DNA from: SCUS01 sp966211675
GTDB lineage: Bacteria > Myxococcota_A > Polyangia > Polyangiales > Ga0077539
Reading direction: 5' to 3'
Assembly: GCA_966211675.1 (NCBI GenBank)
Contig: CBIHPK010000003.1
Location: forward strand, 1-64,000
Length of the DNA stretch: 64,000 bases
Every line of letters starts with the position of its first letter. The stretch's first letter is position 1. A program made the translations under genes and the position numbers. The notes below the pieces were generated by a model. It saw nothing but the letters and a program-made list of their open reading frames with translations. It was not told where the DNA came from and ran no database searches. This document shows positions 55,670 through 63,770 of the stretch, piece after piece.

Positions 55670-57342
55670 GGCGCGCGGCGATCGCGCTGCTCGTCGGGGC
55701 GCTGGGCATCGCGCTCGGGTGGTGGCTCAGCCGCGGCGGGCTGGACGAGTGGGGCGGGGCGAGGGCTCGGGCGCTGGTAGCCTTCGCGGCGCTGGGCTGG
55801 GCGGTCTTCGTTCGCGATCGACGGCGCGAGGGGAGGCCGCTGCGCATCCACGTGGCGCACGGCGTCGCGGGGGCGGTGGCGCTCTGCGCGGCGGCGGCGT
55901 GGTTCAACTTCGGCGCGGTGATCGCGACCGGCGGAGTGCACCGCCACGACGTCTTCCACTACTACGTCGGCAGCAAGTACCACCGAGAGCTCGGCTACGG
56001 GCTCATCTACCGCTGCGCCGCGCTCGCGGAGGCCGAGACCGGGGGCGAGGCGCTGGTGCGGCAGCGGATGTTCCGCGACCTGGTGACGGACCGGCTGGTG
56101 CCCGCGAGCGAGGCCCTGCGCGACCCGTCGTTCTGCCACTCGCGCTTCTCCCCGGAGCGCTGGCAGAGCTTCCGAGAGGACGTGCGCAACCTCCGCACGG
56201 GGCTCAACGAGCCCGCGTGGCGGCAGAGCCAGGTCGACCACGGGTACAACCCCACGCCCGCGTGGACCGTCACCAGCGGAGCGCTCTCCCGGGTCGTCCC
56301 CTCGACGGAGCTCGGGCTGCGCTTCCTGGCCTCGCTCGACCTGCTGCTCATGGCGCTCTGCGTGGCGGCGCTGGCCGCGTCCTTCGGCTGGCGCGTCGCC
56401 GCGCTCGCCCTCGTCCTCTGGGGAACCCAGGAGCCCGGCCGCTTCACCTGGGTCGCCTTCTCCATGCTGCGCTTCGACTGGTTCTTCCTGCTGGTGCTCT
56501 CGCTGGTGGCGCTGCGTCGGGGGCGTCCAGGGCTCGCGGGAGCGGCGCTCGGGTGGGCCGCCGCCATGCGAGGCTTCCCCGCGCTCGGGCTCGTCGGGGT
56601 GCTCCTCTCGGGCCTCGCCTCCCCGGCGCTGCGGGCGCGCTACGCCCCCGACCGACGGCGCTTCGCCGCGGGCTTCGGGGCCGCCGTGCTGGTGCTCGTC
56701 GCCCTCGGCTCCGCGGTGGTCGGACCCTCCTCCTGGATCGAGTGGACCCAGCACATCCGCCGCCACGCCGCGGTGGCCTCCTCCAACAAGGCCGGCCTCG
56801 GCATCCTGGTGTCCTTCGACCCGGAGCACCGCGTCGAGCGGGTGCAGGCCCGCCTCCCCGGCGCCTCGGCGGAGGAGTGGATGCAGCGCTGGGCCGACGA
56901 GGTGCGAGCGACCCGCGAGGCGCGCCAACTCTGGCTCCGCGCGCTGCAGCTCGCGTTCGGCGCCCTGCTGCTGGTGGCGCTCGGCCGCGCCCGCCGCCCT
57001 TGGATCGGGCTCACCCTCGCGATCCTCGCCGCCCCCATCGCCACCGAGCTCTCGGGCTACTACCTCATGCTCTTCGTGGTGGCCGCGGTGCTGGCCACGG
57101 CGCGCGCGTCGCTCGAGCGCTGGCTGCTGGGCTTCGCCGCGGCGGTGCAGGTGCTGATGGTGATGCCCGCGGTGGGGTGGTTCTACGACGACCGCTACCT
57201 CGCCATCTCGCTCGCCTACGTCATCGCCTCGGTGGCCCTCACGGCCGTCTTCGCCCGGCGACCGGCTATGCTCGCGCCGCCCTCCCCCTCGACCCGATCC
57301 CCGAAGGAGTCCCCGCCCGATGTCCTCGACCGCCCCGCGTAG
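55666..57342 (+). CDS. Polytopic membrane protein, possibly GT87/DUF2029-like glycosyltransferase
   Basis: Membrane protein of 558 aa with about ten to twelve hydrophobic helices. After two N-terminal helices comes HDVFHYYVGSKYHRELGYG, where the Asp and His-rich loop resembles the catalytic first loop of GT-C enzymes. A long soluble loop (about 100-210) is followed by the remaining helices, with a second large loop near 365-425 (EWTQHIRRHAA, ASAEEWMQRW). Polyprenyl-sugar-dependent glycosyl transfer is plausible. The GTG 55666 overlaps the previous stop by 4 nt and the end overlaps the esterase gene by 23 bp, so the three form one operon. Confidence 0.65.
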   Translation: MRRAAIALLVGALGIALGWWLSRGGLDEWGGARARALVAFAALGWAVFVRDRRREGRPLRIHVAHGVAGAVALCAAAAWFNFGAVIATGGVHRHDVFHYYVGSKYHRELGYGLIYRCAALAEAETGGEALVRQRMFRDLVTDRLVPASEALRDPSFCHSRFSPERWQSFREDVRNLRTGLNEPAWRQSQVDHGYNPTPAWTVTSGALSRVVPSTELGLRFLASLDLLLMALCVAALAASFGWRVAALALVLWGTQEPGRFTWVAFSMLRFDWFFLLVLSLVALRRGRPGLAGAALGWAAAMRGFPALGLVGVLLSGLASPALRARYAPDRRRFAAGFGAAVLVLVALGSAVVGPSSWIEWTQHIRRHAAVASSNKAGLGILVSFDPEHRVERVQARLPGASAEEWMQRWADEVRATREARQLWLRALQLAFGALLLVALGRARRPWIGLTLAILAAPIATELSGYYLMLFVVAAVLATARASLERWLLGFAAAVQVLMVMPAVGWFYDDRYLAISLAYVIASVALTAVFARRPAMLAPPSPSTRSPKESPPDVLDRPA

Positions 57343-58420
57343 CCTGCTGCCCCTGCTCGTCCTCCCGATGCTGCTCGCCGCGGCGTCGACAGGCTGCGGC
57401 GAGACCGCCGTCACCGCGCCGCCCTCGACCAGCGACGCCGCGGCCACCGACACCGGCGCCGTCACCGCGACGGACGTGCCCGCGGTGGTCGACGCCGGAG
57501 AGGCCCCCTCGGAGGACGTCCCCCCGAGCGTGGTCGATGACGTGCCCGACCCGGACGTCGTCGAGCCTCCGCTCGAGGTGGGCTCCTGCGACGCGCTCGC
57601 TCCGGGGATGGTCACCGGCTTTCGCGTCGACTCGCTCGACCGCTCCTTCATCCTGACGCTGCCTCCGGGGGCGACGGCGCCGGGCGGACACTGGGCGGTG
57701 ATCTTCAACTGGCACGGGCTCGGCGACAGCGCCGCCAACATGAACCCGCTCTTCGCCGGGGAGGTGGGCAACGCCGCGATGCCCTTCATCCTGGTGACGC
57801 CGGTGTCGACTCGCCTCGGCCCCACCACCTCGCCGCTCGGCCTCGAGTGGGAGAACCTCCGGGCCACCACGCCCAACCGCGAGGCCCGCCTCTTCGACGC
57901 CGTGCTCCGCTGCCTCGACACGCGCTGGGGCGTCGACCGCGACCGCGTCTACACCGCCGGCTTCTCCGCGGGCGCGATCATGTCCGACCTGCTCGGCGTG
58001 CTGCGCGGCTCGCAGCTCGCCGCCGTCGCGAGCTACTCCGGGGGCTACTTCTCCAACCCCGACAACCCCCCGACGCTGGGCCCGCTGCGCACCTACCCCA
58101 ACTGGCCCGCGCTCCCGAGCAGCGCCCGCTACTCGCAGCTCCTGATGTTCGGCGGCGAGAGCGACGCGTTCAACCTCTTCGTGGCGATGGCGCACTTCGA
58201 CGTCTTCGCGGGCAACGACGTGGGCTACCTCAACGCCCGCCGCCATGACGTCGTCTACTGCAACCACAACGGCGGCCACACGGTCCCCCGCACGCTGCTG
58301 GGGCGGCAGGTGGTGCAGTTCTTCGCGGCGCACCCGCGGGGCGTCGCCGCGTCGCCCTGGGCCGCGGCGCTCCCGACGGGGTGGCCCTCGTACTGCGGCT
58401 TCCGCGCTCGGCTGCAGTAG
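57320..58420 (+). CDS. Tethered alpha/beta-hydrolase (PHB depolymerase/esterase-like) lipoprotein
   Basis: Predicted lipoprotein of 366 aa. The signal peptide ends ASTGC (Cys26) and an Asp/Val/Pro/Thr tether extends to about 90. The rest is an alpha/beta-hydrolase of the LpqC/polyhydroxybutyrate depolymerase or feruloyl-esterase group: FNWHGLGDS oxyanion loop, VDRDRVYTAGFSAGA with nucleophile Ser216, GGESDAFN with a possible acid, and HNGGHTVP with the catalytic His. Surface-anchored polyester or carbohydrate-ester hydrolysis is inferred. The ATG 57320 lies inside the end of the preceding gene, with CGAAGGAG upstream. Confidence 0.85.
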   Translation: MSSTAPRSLLPLLVLPMLLAAASTGCGETAVTAPPSTSDAAATDTGAVTATDVPAVVDAGEAPSEDVPPSVVDDVPDPDVVEPPLEVGSCDALAPGMVTGFRVDSLDRSFILTLPPGATAPGGHWAVIFNWHGLGDSAANMNPLFAGEVGNAAMPFILVTPVSTRLGPTTSPLGLEWENLRATTPNREARLFDAVLRCLDTRWGVDRDRVYTAGFSAGAIMSDLLGVLRGSQLAAVASYSGGYFSNPDNPPTLGPLRTYPNWPALPSSARYSQLLMFGGESDAFNLFVAMAHFDVFAGNDVGYLNARRHDVVYCNHNGGHTVPRTLLGRQVVQFFAAHPRGVAASPWAAALPTGWPSYCGFRARLQ

Positions 58421-58430
58421 CGCTCGGCGC

Positions 58431-58459
58431 TTGACGCCCACCGCCCCGGGCCGACACTC
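58431..58459 (+). promoter_or_regulatory. Promoter of the PilT-like operon, predicted leaderless
   Basis: TTGACG (58431-58436), a 17-bp spacer and ACACTC (58454-58459) precede ATG 58467 by 7 nt. No Shine-Dalgarno is visible, so the transcript should start at or next to the initiation codon. Confidence 0.5.
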
Positions 58460-58466
58460 CCAGCGC

Positions 58467-58928
58467 ATGAGCGAGTACCGGATCGACAAGGTGCGCCACC
58501 GCGTCGCGGTCACGCTCGACAGCGGCCTCTGCCTCGACGGCAGCCTCTTCCTGCAGAGCGTCGCTCGCTTCCGCCCGGGGCCCGAAGACCCGCTCGACGC
58601 GCTCAACGGCGCCGACCGCTTCCTGCCCCTGGAGCTCGCCTCCGGCGAGGTGCTCCTCGTGCAGAAGTCCCACGTCGCCTTCGTCTCCACCGCCCTGCCC
58701 CGCGAGGACGACACCGTCGACCGCGGCGTCGTCGGCATGCACGTCGAGCTCACCCTCGCCGACGGCCGCGCGTGGACCGGGTCGATCTTCCCCGAGGCGC
58801 GCGCCGACCGCACCCGGCTCGTCGACTTCCTCAACGACACGCCGCTCGACTTCATCGCCCTCTTCACCCAGGACCGGCTGCTCGCGGTGAGCCGACGCCA
58901 CCTCGCCTTCGCGCGGGCGGTGGCCTGA
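58467..58928 (+). CDS. Two-repeat beta-domain protein coupled to PilT-like ATPase
   Basis: No family recognised with confidence. The 153-aa cytosolic protein consists of two similar halves. Each has a strand motif of type VxVTLxxGxxLxGSxF (VAVTLDSGLCLDGSLF; VELTLADGRAWTGSIF), a helix with DxLN/DFLN, and a closing strand (LLVQKSHVAFVS; LLAVSRRHLAFAR). A third copy of this module (IGLTDGRSITGLL, then RTVFIGLL) forms the N-terminus of the convergent PilB-like ATPase. The stop overlaps the PilT-like start (TGATG), so the two are translationally coupled. It may be an adaptor for the pilus or secretion ATPases; that is inference. Confidence 0.75.
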   Translation: MSEYRIDKVRHRVAVTLDSGLCLDGSLFLQSVARFRPGPEDPLDALNGADRFLPLELASGEVLLVQKSHVAFVSTALPREDDTVDRGVVGMHVELTLADGRAWTGSIFPEARADRTRLVDFLNDTPLDFIALFTQDRLLAVSRRHLAFARAVA

Positions 58929-60544
58929 TGCCGCAGCTCGACCGGCTCCTCTCGGCCATGGTGAGCCACCGCGCCGCCGCGCTACGGCTGCGCGAGGGGG
59001 AGCTCGCGGAGTTCGAGATCGACGGCGTCCCGAGGCCCGTCACCAAGACCCCGCTCACCGGACCGCAGGTGCTCTCGCTGCTCACGGAGATCGCGCCGCC
59101 CGACGTCGCGGCGCTCCTCGCCTCGGGGCAGCCCGCGGACTTCGCCTACCTCTCCGACGACGGCGCCTTCACCGTGCAGGCGGCGCCCGTCGAGGGCCTC
59201 TGGAGGGCGCGCATCACCATCGACGAGGGCCGCGAGCGGCAGCGGCTCACCGGACAGTTCCGCGCCATCAAGCGCCCGGTCGCCCCGGTCGAGCCCGCGG
59301 AGACGCCCCCACCTGCCGCGACGCCCGCGCAGACGCCCGCGACGCCCGCGGAGACGCCCGCGCAGGTCCCGGCGCCGATGGAGGCCGTGCTTCCGATCGC
59401 GGTGGCGGAGGAGGAGGACCACGACGCGATCCACCCCTTCGAGGGCATCGAGGCGGCGCGCGCGGCGCTCGACTCGCTGCTGCGCTCCATGGTCTCCAAG
59501 CGCGCCTCCGACCTGCACCTGCGCTGCGCTCAGCCGCCCATCCTCCGGCTGCACGGGGAGATGTACCGGCTGCCCGAGGAGGCCCCGCTCGACGCCGCGG
59601 TGCTCGACGCGATGATCCGCTCGGTGATGCCCGAGCGAAACCGCCGACAGTACGCGGCGAGCCACGACACGGACTACGCCTACGAGCTGACCGGCGTCGG
59701 TCGCTTCCGCGCCAACGCGCTTCGCGAGCGGCTCGGCCCGGCGGCGGTGTTCCGTCACATCCCGGCCTCGGTGGTGACCGTCGAGCAGATGGGCATCTCG
59801 CCGGAGGTGCAGCGGCTCTGCCAGCTCACCAAGGGCCTCGTGCTGGTGACCGGGCCCACTGGTTCGGGCAAGAGCACCACGCTCTGCGCGCTCATCGACC
59901 TCGTCAACCGCTCGCGCACCGACCACGTCATCACCATCGAAGACCCGATCGAGTTCGTTCACGCCGCGAAGAAGTGCGTCATCACGCAGCGCCAGGTGGG
60001 CGTGCACACCGACTCCTTCAAGAACGCCCTGCGCGCCGCCCTGCGCGAGGACCCGGACATCATCCTGGTGGGCGAGCTGCGCGACCTGGAGACCGTCTCC
60101 ATCGCCATCGAGACCGCCGAGACGGGGCACCTGGTCTTCGGCACCCTGCACACCTCCACCGCGGCCAGCACCGTCGACCGGATCATCGACCAGTTCCCCG
60201 CCGACCGTCAGGCGCAGATCAGGGTGATGCTCGCGGGCTCGCTGCGCGCGGTGATCTCGCAGACCCTCTGCAAGAAGCTCGGCGGCGGGCGGGTGGCGGC
60301 ACGCGAGGTGCTGCTCACCACCCCCGCGGTCGCCAACCTCATCCGCGAGGGCAAGACCTTCCAGATCCCCACGGTGATGCAGACCTCGCGGCGCATCGGG
60401 ATGGTCACGCTCAACGACGCGCTGCTCGACCTCGTCGACGGCGCGCTCATCGACCCCGCCGAGGGCTACGCGAGGTCGCTGGAGAAGGCCCCCTACGTCG
60501 CGGCGCTCAAGGCCCGCGGGCTCGACACGCCCTTCGCGGAGTGA
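58928..60544 (+). CDS. PilT-like retraction ATPase with duplicated N-terminal domain
   Basis: Hexameric secretion/pilus ATPase of 538 aa, longer than PilT (about 345). The C-terminal 370 residues are a normal PilT: LRSMVSKRASDLHLR N-domain, Walker A GPTGSGKST (309-317, Lys315), Asp box ITIEDPIEF, Walker B IILVGELRD and His box TGHLVFGTLHT. The first 110 residues (LLSAMVSHRAAALRLREGE, FAYLSDDGAFTVQA) read as a diverged second copy of the same N-domain, joined by a Pro/Ala/Thr linker. The final part is PilU/PilT-like. It would power pilus retraction or a related machine. No pilin genes are nearby. Confidence 0.9.
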   Translation: MPQLDRLLSAMVSHRAAALRLREGELAEFEIDGVPRPVTKTPLTGPQVLSLLTEIAPPDVAALLASGQPADFAYLSDDGAFTVQAAPVEGLWRARITIDEGRERQRLTGQFRAIKRPVAPVEPAETPPPAATPAQTPATPAETPAQVPAPMEAVLPIAVAEEEDHDAIHPFEGIEAARAALDSLLRSMVSKRASDLHLRCAQPPILRLHGEMYRLPEEAPLDAAVLDAMIRSVMPERNRRQYAASHDTDYAYELTGVGRFRANALRERLGPAAVFRHIPASVVTVEQMGISPEVQRLCQLTKGLVLVTGPTGSGKSTTLCALIDLVNRSRTDHVITIEDPIEFVHAAKKCVITQRQVGVHTDSFKNALRAALREDPDIILVGELRDLETVSIAIETAETGHLVFGTLHTSTAASTVDRIIDQFPADRQAQIRVMLAGSLRAVISQTLCKKLGGGRVAAREVLLTTPAVANLIREGKTFQIPTVMQTSRRIGMVTLNDALLDLVDGALIDPAEGYARSLEKAPYVAALKARGLDTPFAE

Positions 60545-60551
60545 GCGCCCC

Positions 60552-62918
60552 CTACGCCGCGCACACCGCCAGCACCTGGCGCATGTCCGTCATCCCGAGC
60601 AGGCACTTCTCGATCCCGTCCTGCAGCAGCGTGGTCATGCCGCCCGCCATGGAGGCCTCGCGCAGCTCGTCCACCGGCGCGTGGCGGGCGACGAGGCGCT
60701 TGATCGCCGGGTCGGTGATCATCAGCTCGTGCAGCGCCACGCGGCCCTTGTAGCCGCTGTTGCCGCAGGCCGCGCAGCCCGGCGCCCGCCAGAGGCGCAC
60801 GGTGCCTCCGGGCGCGAGCTCGGGCCGCGACGCGACCGCCGCCTCGCCGAGCGCCAGCGCGATCTCGGCGCGCGCCTCCTCCGGCGCGTCGTAGGGCTCC
60901 TTGCAGTGCTTGCAGAGGGCGCGGGCGAGGCGCTGCGCCAGCACGCCCGCGAGCGCGTCGGCGAAGCTGAAGGGGTCGAGGCCCATGTCGAGCAGGCGGG
61001 TCACCGTCTCCGGAGCGCTGTTGGTGTGCAGCGTGGAGAGCACCAGGTGGCCGGTGAGCGAGGCCTCCACGGCGGTTCCGGCGGTCTCCGCGTCGCGCAT
61101 CTCGCCCACCATGATCACGTCCGGGTCCGCTCGCAGGAAGGCGCGCATCGCGTTGGCGAAGGTGAGCCCCGCGCGGACGTTGACCTGCATCTGTCGCAGC
61201 CCGGCCTGGGTGATCTCCACCGGGTCCTCGGCGGTCCAGATCTTCATGTCGGGGGTGTTGATGGCGCCGAGCATGGAGTGGAGCGTGGTGGTCTTGCCCG
61301 ACCCGGTGGGACCCACGCAGAGGATGAGCCCGTAGGGCCTCGCGAGGATGCGGGCGACCTCGCGGTGGTTGCGCTCGGACAGGCCCATCTGCGCCAGCGG
61401 CAGCGGCCGTGACGACGCGAGGATGCGCAGCACCGCGTCCTCGTCGCCCATGGAGGTGGGCAGCGTCGCCACGCGCAGCTCCACCGCCTGCCCGGAGAGG
61501 CGCAGCTTGATCTTGCCGTCCTGCGGCTTCCTGCGCTCGGCGATGTCGAGCCCCGCGAGGATCTTCATGCGCGCCACCAGCGGGCGGCGGCTGGCGGGCG
61601 GGAGCTCGCGGTAGACCATGCAGTCGCCGTCGATGCGGAAGCGCACGATGGTGTTCTCCGCAGGGCCGTTGGGCTCGATGTGGATGTCCGACGCGCCGCG
61701 GCGGTACGCGTCGCTGAAGATCCGATGGACGAGGCGCACGATGACGTTGTCGGACACCTCCGTGGCTTCGACCCCGTCGCCCTCCTCGTCGCCCTCCGGG
61801 GTCAGCGCGCCGAGCTCTCGGAGGATCTGCTCGAAGTCCTCCTGCGGCGCCGCCGCTTCGAGCGGCGCAGGGACGACGGGGGCGCGCGCGGGGGCCGGCG
61901 CGGGGGCCGAACCGGGGTCCAGCGCGAGCCACGCCGCGACGTGGCGGGCGAGCTGCGTCGGCGCGACGATCACCTCCCGCACGCGGCGCCCGATGCGGAA
62001 CTCCAGCAGGTTGCGGTGCTCCGGCGTCATGGGCTCGCGCGTGGCGAGGGTGAGGGTGCGGGCGTCGACGGCGGTCGGCAGCACGCCGTAGCGGTGGATC
62101 ACCTCGCGCGGCATCTCCGCCGCCGCCGCCGGGTCCGGCGCGCTCGCGTCGAGGTCGACGAAGGGCAGGTGGAACTTCGCCGCCACCGCGCGCGCGAGCT
62201 CGACCTCGGTGATGAGGTCCATCCCGCGCAGCACCTCGCCGAGCCGCAGCCCGGTCGCCGCCGCGGGCTCGACCGCCGCGACCGGGGCCGCCGCCGGGGC
62301 GGGAGCCGCGGGCGCCGCGGGCGGGGTCACCGCGGGCATGACCGTCGTGCGGTGCCGGAGCTCGGACTGCTGGACCAGCGCGCGGTCGACGTTCTCGCGG
62401 CTGACGACGCCCATCGAGAGCAGGATCGAGCCCATCTGCTCCAGGCGCTCCAGGCCGAGCACGTTGTCGCGAGAGAAGAGCAGCTCCCGGAAGGGCCCTC
62501 CCCCGAGCGGAACCGCCCGGATGCCCAGCGCCGCGCCCTCGACCGTGGAGGTGACGCTCACGTCGAAGTAGCGCTCACGGGAGACGTGCACCCGCAGGGG
62601 CTCCGCCGCGCCGGTCGCCGCCGGGACGCTCCCGCGGCCGCGCTTGAGCAGGCCGATGAAGACGGTGCGCTCGGCGGCCACGGCGATCCTGCGGTCGAAG
62701 GCGTCGAGCTCCGGGTCGTTGGAGCCGAGCCAGATCACGAACTCCTTCGCCTCCGGGGCGAAGTTCTCGAGCAGGCCCGTGATGCTGCGCCCGTCCGTGA
62801 GCCCGATCTCCGCGGGGACCCCCAGCAGCTCCGGTCGCGCGCCCGCCGTCCATCCCCCCAGGAGGGTCGCTCCCGATTGGAAGGCTCCGCCTCTGGACCT
62901 CGTTGATTCGTCTGCCAA
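60552..62918 (-). CDS. PilB/GspE-like assembly ATPase with extra N-terminal beta-domain
   Basis: Type II secretion/type IV pilus assembly ATPase of 788 aa. Residues 30-150 hold the beta-module shared with the 153-aa protein (IGLTDGRSITGLL). A GspE/MshEN-type N-domain follows (about 170-320; LLSMGVVSRENVDRAL, YGVLPTAVDARTLTLAT). The ATPase core contains ASDIHIEP, Walker A GPTGSGKTT (Lys542), Asp box TAEDPVEI, Walker B VIMVGEMRD and His box GHLVLSTLHTNS. A CKHC...CAAC tetracysteine zinc site is typical of GspE/PilB. It starts at TTG 62918 with GAGGAG about 11 nt upstream. Its stop is 7 bp from the convergent PilT-like stop. Confidence 0.92.
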   Translation of the reverse strand: MADESTRSRGGAFQSGATLLGGWTAGARPELLGVPAEIGLTDGRSITGLLENFAPEAKEFVIWLGSNDPELDAFDRRIAVAAERTVFIGLLKRGRGSVPAATGAAEPLRVHVSRERYFDVSVTSTVEGAALGIRAVPLGGGPFRELLFSRDNVLGLERLEQMGSILLSMGVVSRENVDRALVQQSELRHRTTVMPAVTPPAAPAAPAPAAAPVAAVEPAAATGLRLGEVLRGMDLITEVELARAVAAKFHLPFVDLDASAPDPAAAAEMPREVIHRYGVLPTAVDARTLTLATREPMTPEHRNLLEFRIGRRVREVIVAPTQLARHVAAWLALDPGSAPAPAPARAPVVPAPLEAAAPQEDFEQILRELGALTPEGDEEGDGVEATEVSDNVIVRLVHRIFSDAYRRGASDIHIEPNGPAENTIVRFRIDGDCMVYRELPPASRRPLVARMKILAGLDIAERRKPQDGKIKLRLSGQAVELRVATLPTSMGDEDAVLRILASSRPLPLAQMGLSERNHREVARILARPYGLILCVGPTGSGKTTTLHSMLGAINTPDMKIWTAEDPVEITQAGLRQMQVNVRAGLTFANAMRAFLRADPDVIMVGEMRDAETAGTAVEASLTGHLVLSTLHTNSAPETVTRLLDMGLDPFSFADALAGVLAQRLARALCKHCKEPYDAPEEARAEIALALGEAAVASRPELAPGGTVRLWRAPGCAACGNSGYKGRVALHELMITDPAIKRLVARHAPVDELREASMAGGMTTLLQDGIEKCLLGMTDMRQVLAVCAA

Positions 62919-62937
62919 GCGCCTCAGTCTCCTCGCG

Positions 62938-63723
62938 TCAGCGACGCCTCTCCCGGGCCGCGGGGTCCTGCCGATAGAAGTCCGCGAAGAGGGTGTAGAG
63001 CTCGGGCAGCGCGTTCAGAAGCGGTCCGGGCCGCTCGAAGAAGGACTCTGTCGCCACGGCGAAGAACTCCGCCTCGTTGCGCGCCCCGTAGGGGTCGAGC
63101 ACCCGCTGCACCTCCGGGTCGTGGCGCTTGAGCGCGAGGAAGGCCTCCGAGCACACCTCCGCCCAGCTCCGCCGCGCCGCCCCGTCGGGCAGCGGCGGCG
63201 TGCCGTCCACCGGCCCGTCCACCATGTCGATCTTGTGCGCGAACTCGTGGAACACCACGTTGCGCCCGTCGTCCGGGTCGCGCGCCCCGCGCTTCACCGC
63301 GTCCCACACCAGGATCACCGGCCCTCCCTTGTGGGCCTGCCCCAGGATCGCCTCGGACTCCTCGACCACCGCCCCGCCGCGCTCGAAGACGCCCTGCTGG
63401 CGCTCCGCCGCGATGACCGTGCTCGGGTACACCAGGATGCTCTCGACATCATCGTAGAGGTCGTGGTCCCGGCCCAGCAGCAGCAGGCACGCCTCCGCGG
63501 CGACGGTCACCCGCACCTCGTCGGTCATCTCCAGGCCGCCGCAGCCCTCCCAGTGCTTCTCCTCGACGAAGACCCTCACCAGGTCGCGCAGCCTCGATCG
63601 CTCCTCCTCGTCGAGCAGCGCCCAGTGCGCGACGTTGCGCCGGATGATCGCCTCCCACCCCTCCGGGAAGGGCGTCTCCAGCAGGTGGGCGCGTCGTCGT
63701 CGGGTCAGCCAGTCGAACCACAT
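62938..63723 (-). CDS. mtfA: MtfA-like zinc peptidase
   Basis: Protein of 261 aa in the MtfA (formerly DUF980/YeeI) family, whose Escherichia coli member is a zinc metallopeptidase that binds Mlc. The zinc motif HEFAHKID (His159, His163) is present, with the conserved Tyr/Glu regions ILVYPSTVI, VILVWDAVKRG and NEAEFFAVATESFFERP. The N-terminus is WFDWLTRRRR. TAGGGT ends 8 nt before the ATG 63723 and no Shine-Dalgarno is seen, so a leaderless message is possible. It lies 19 bp upstream of the PilB-like gene, on the same strand. There is no sign of a glucose-uptake regulon here. Confidence 0.9.
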   Translation of the reverse strand: MWFDWLTRRRRAHLLETPFPEGWEAIIRRNVAHWALLDEEERSRLRDLVRVFVEEKHWEGCGGLEMTDEVRVTVAAEACLLLLGRDHDLYDDVESILVYPSTVIAAERQQGVFERGGAVVEESEAILGQAHKGGPVILVWDAVKRGARDPDDGRNVVFHEFAHKIDMVDGPVDGTPPLPDGAARRSWAEVCSEAFLALKRHDPEVQRVLDPYGARNEAEFFAVATESFFERPGPLLNALPELYTLFADFYRQDPAARERRR

Positions 63724-63770
63724 CGCAGACCACCCTACCGCGGGCATCGCCGATGCACTGCCCCCATTGC

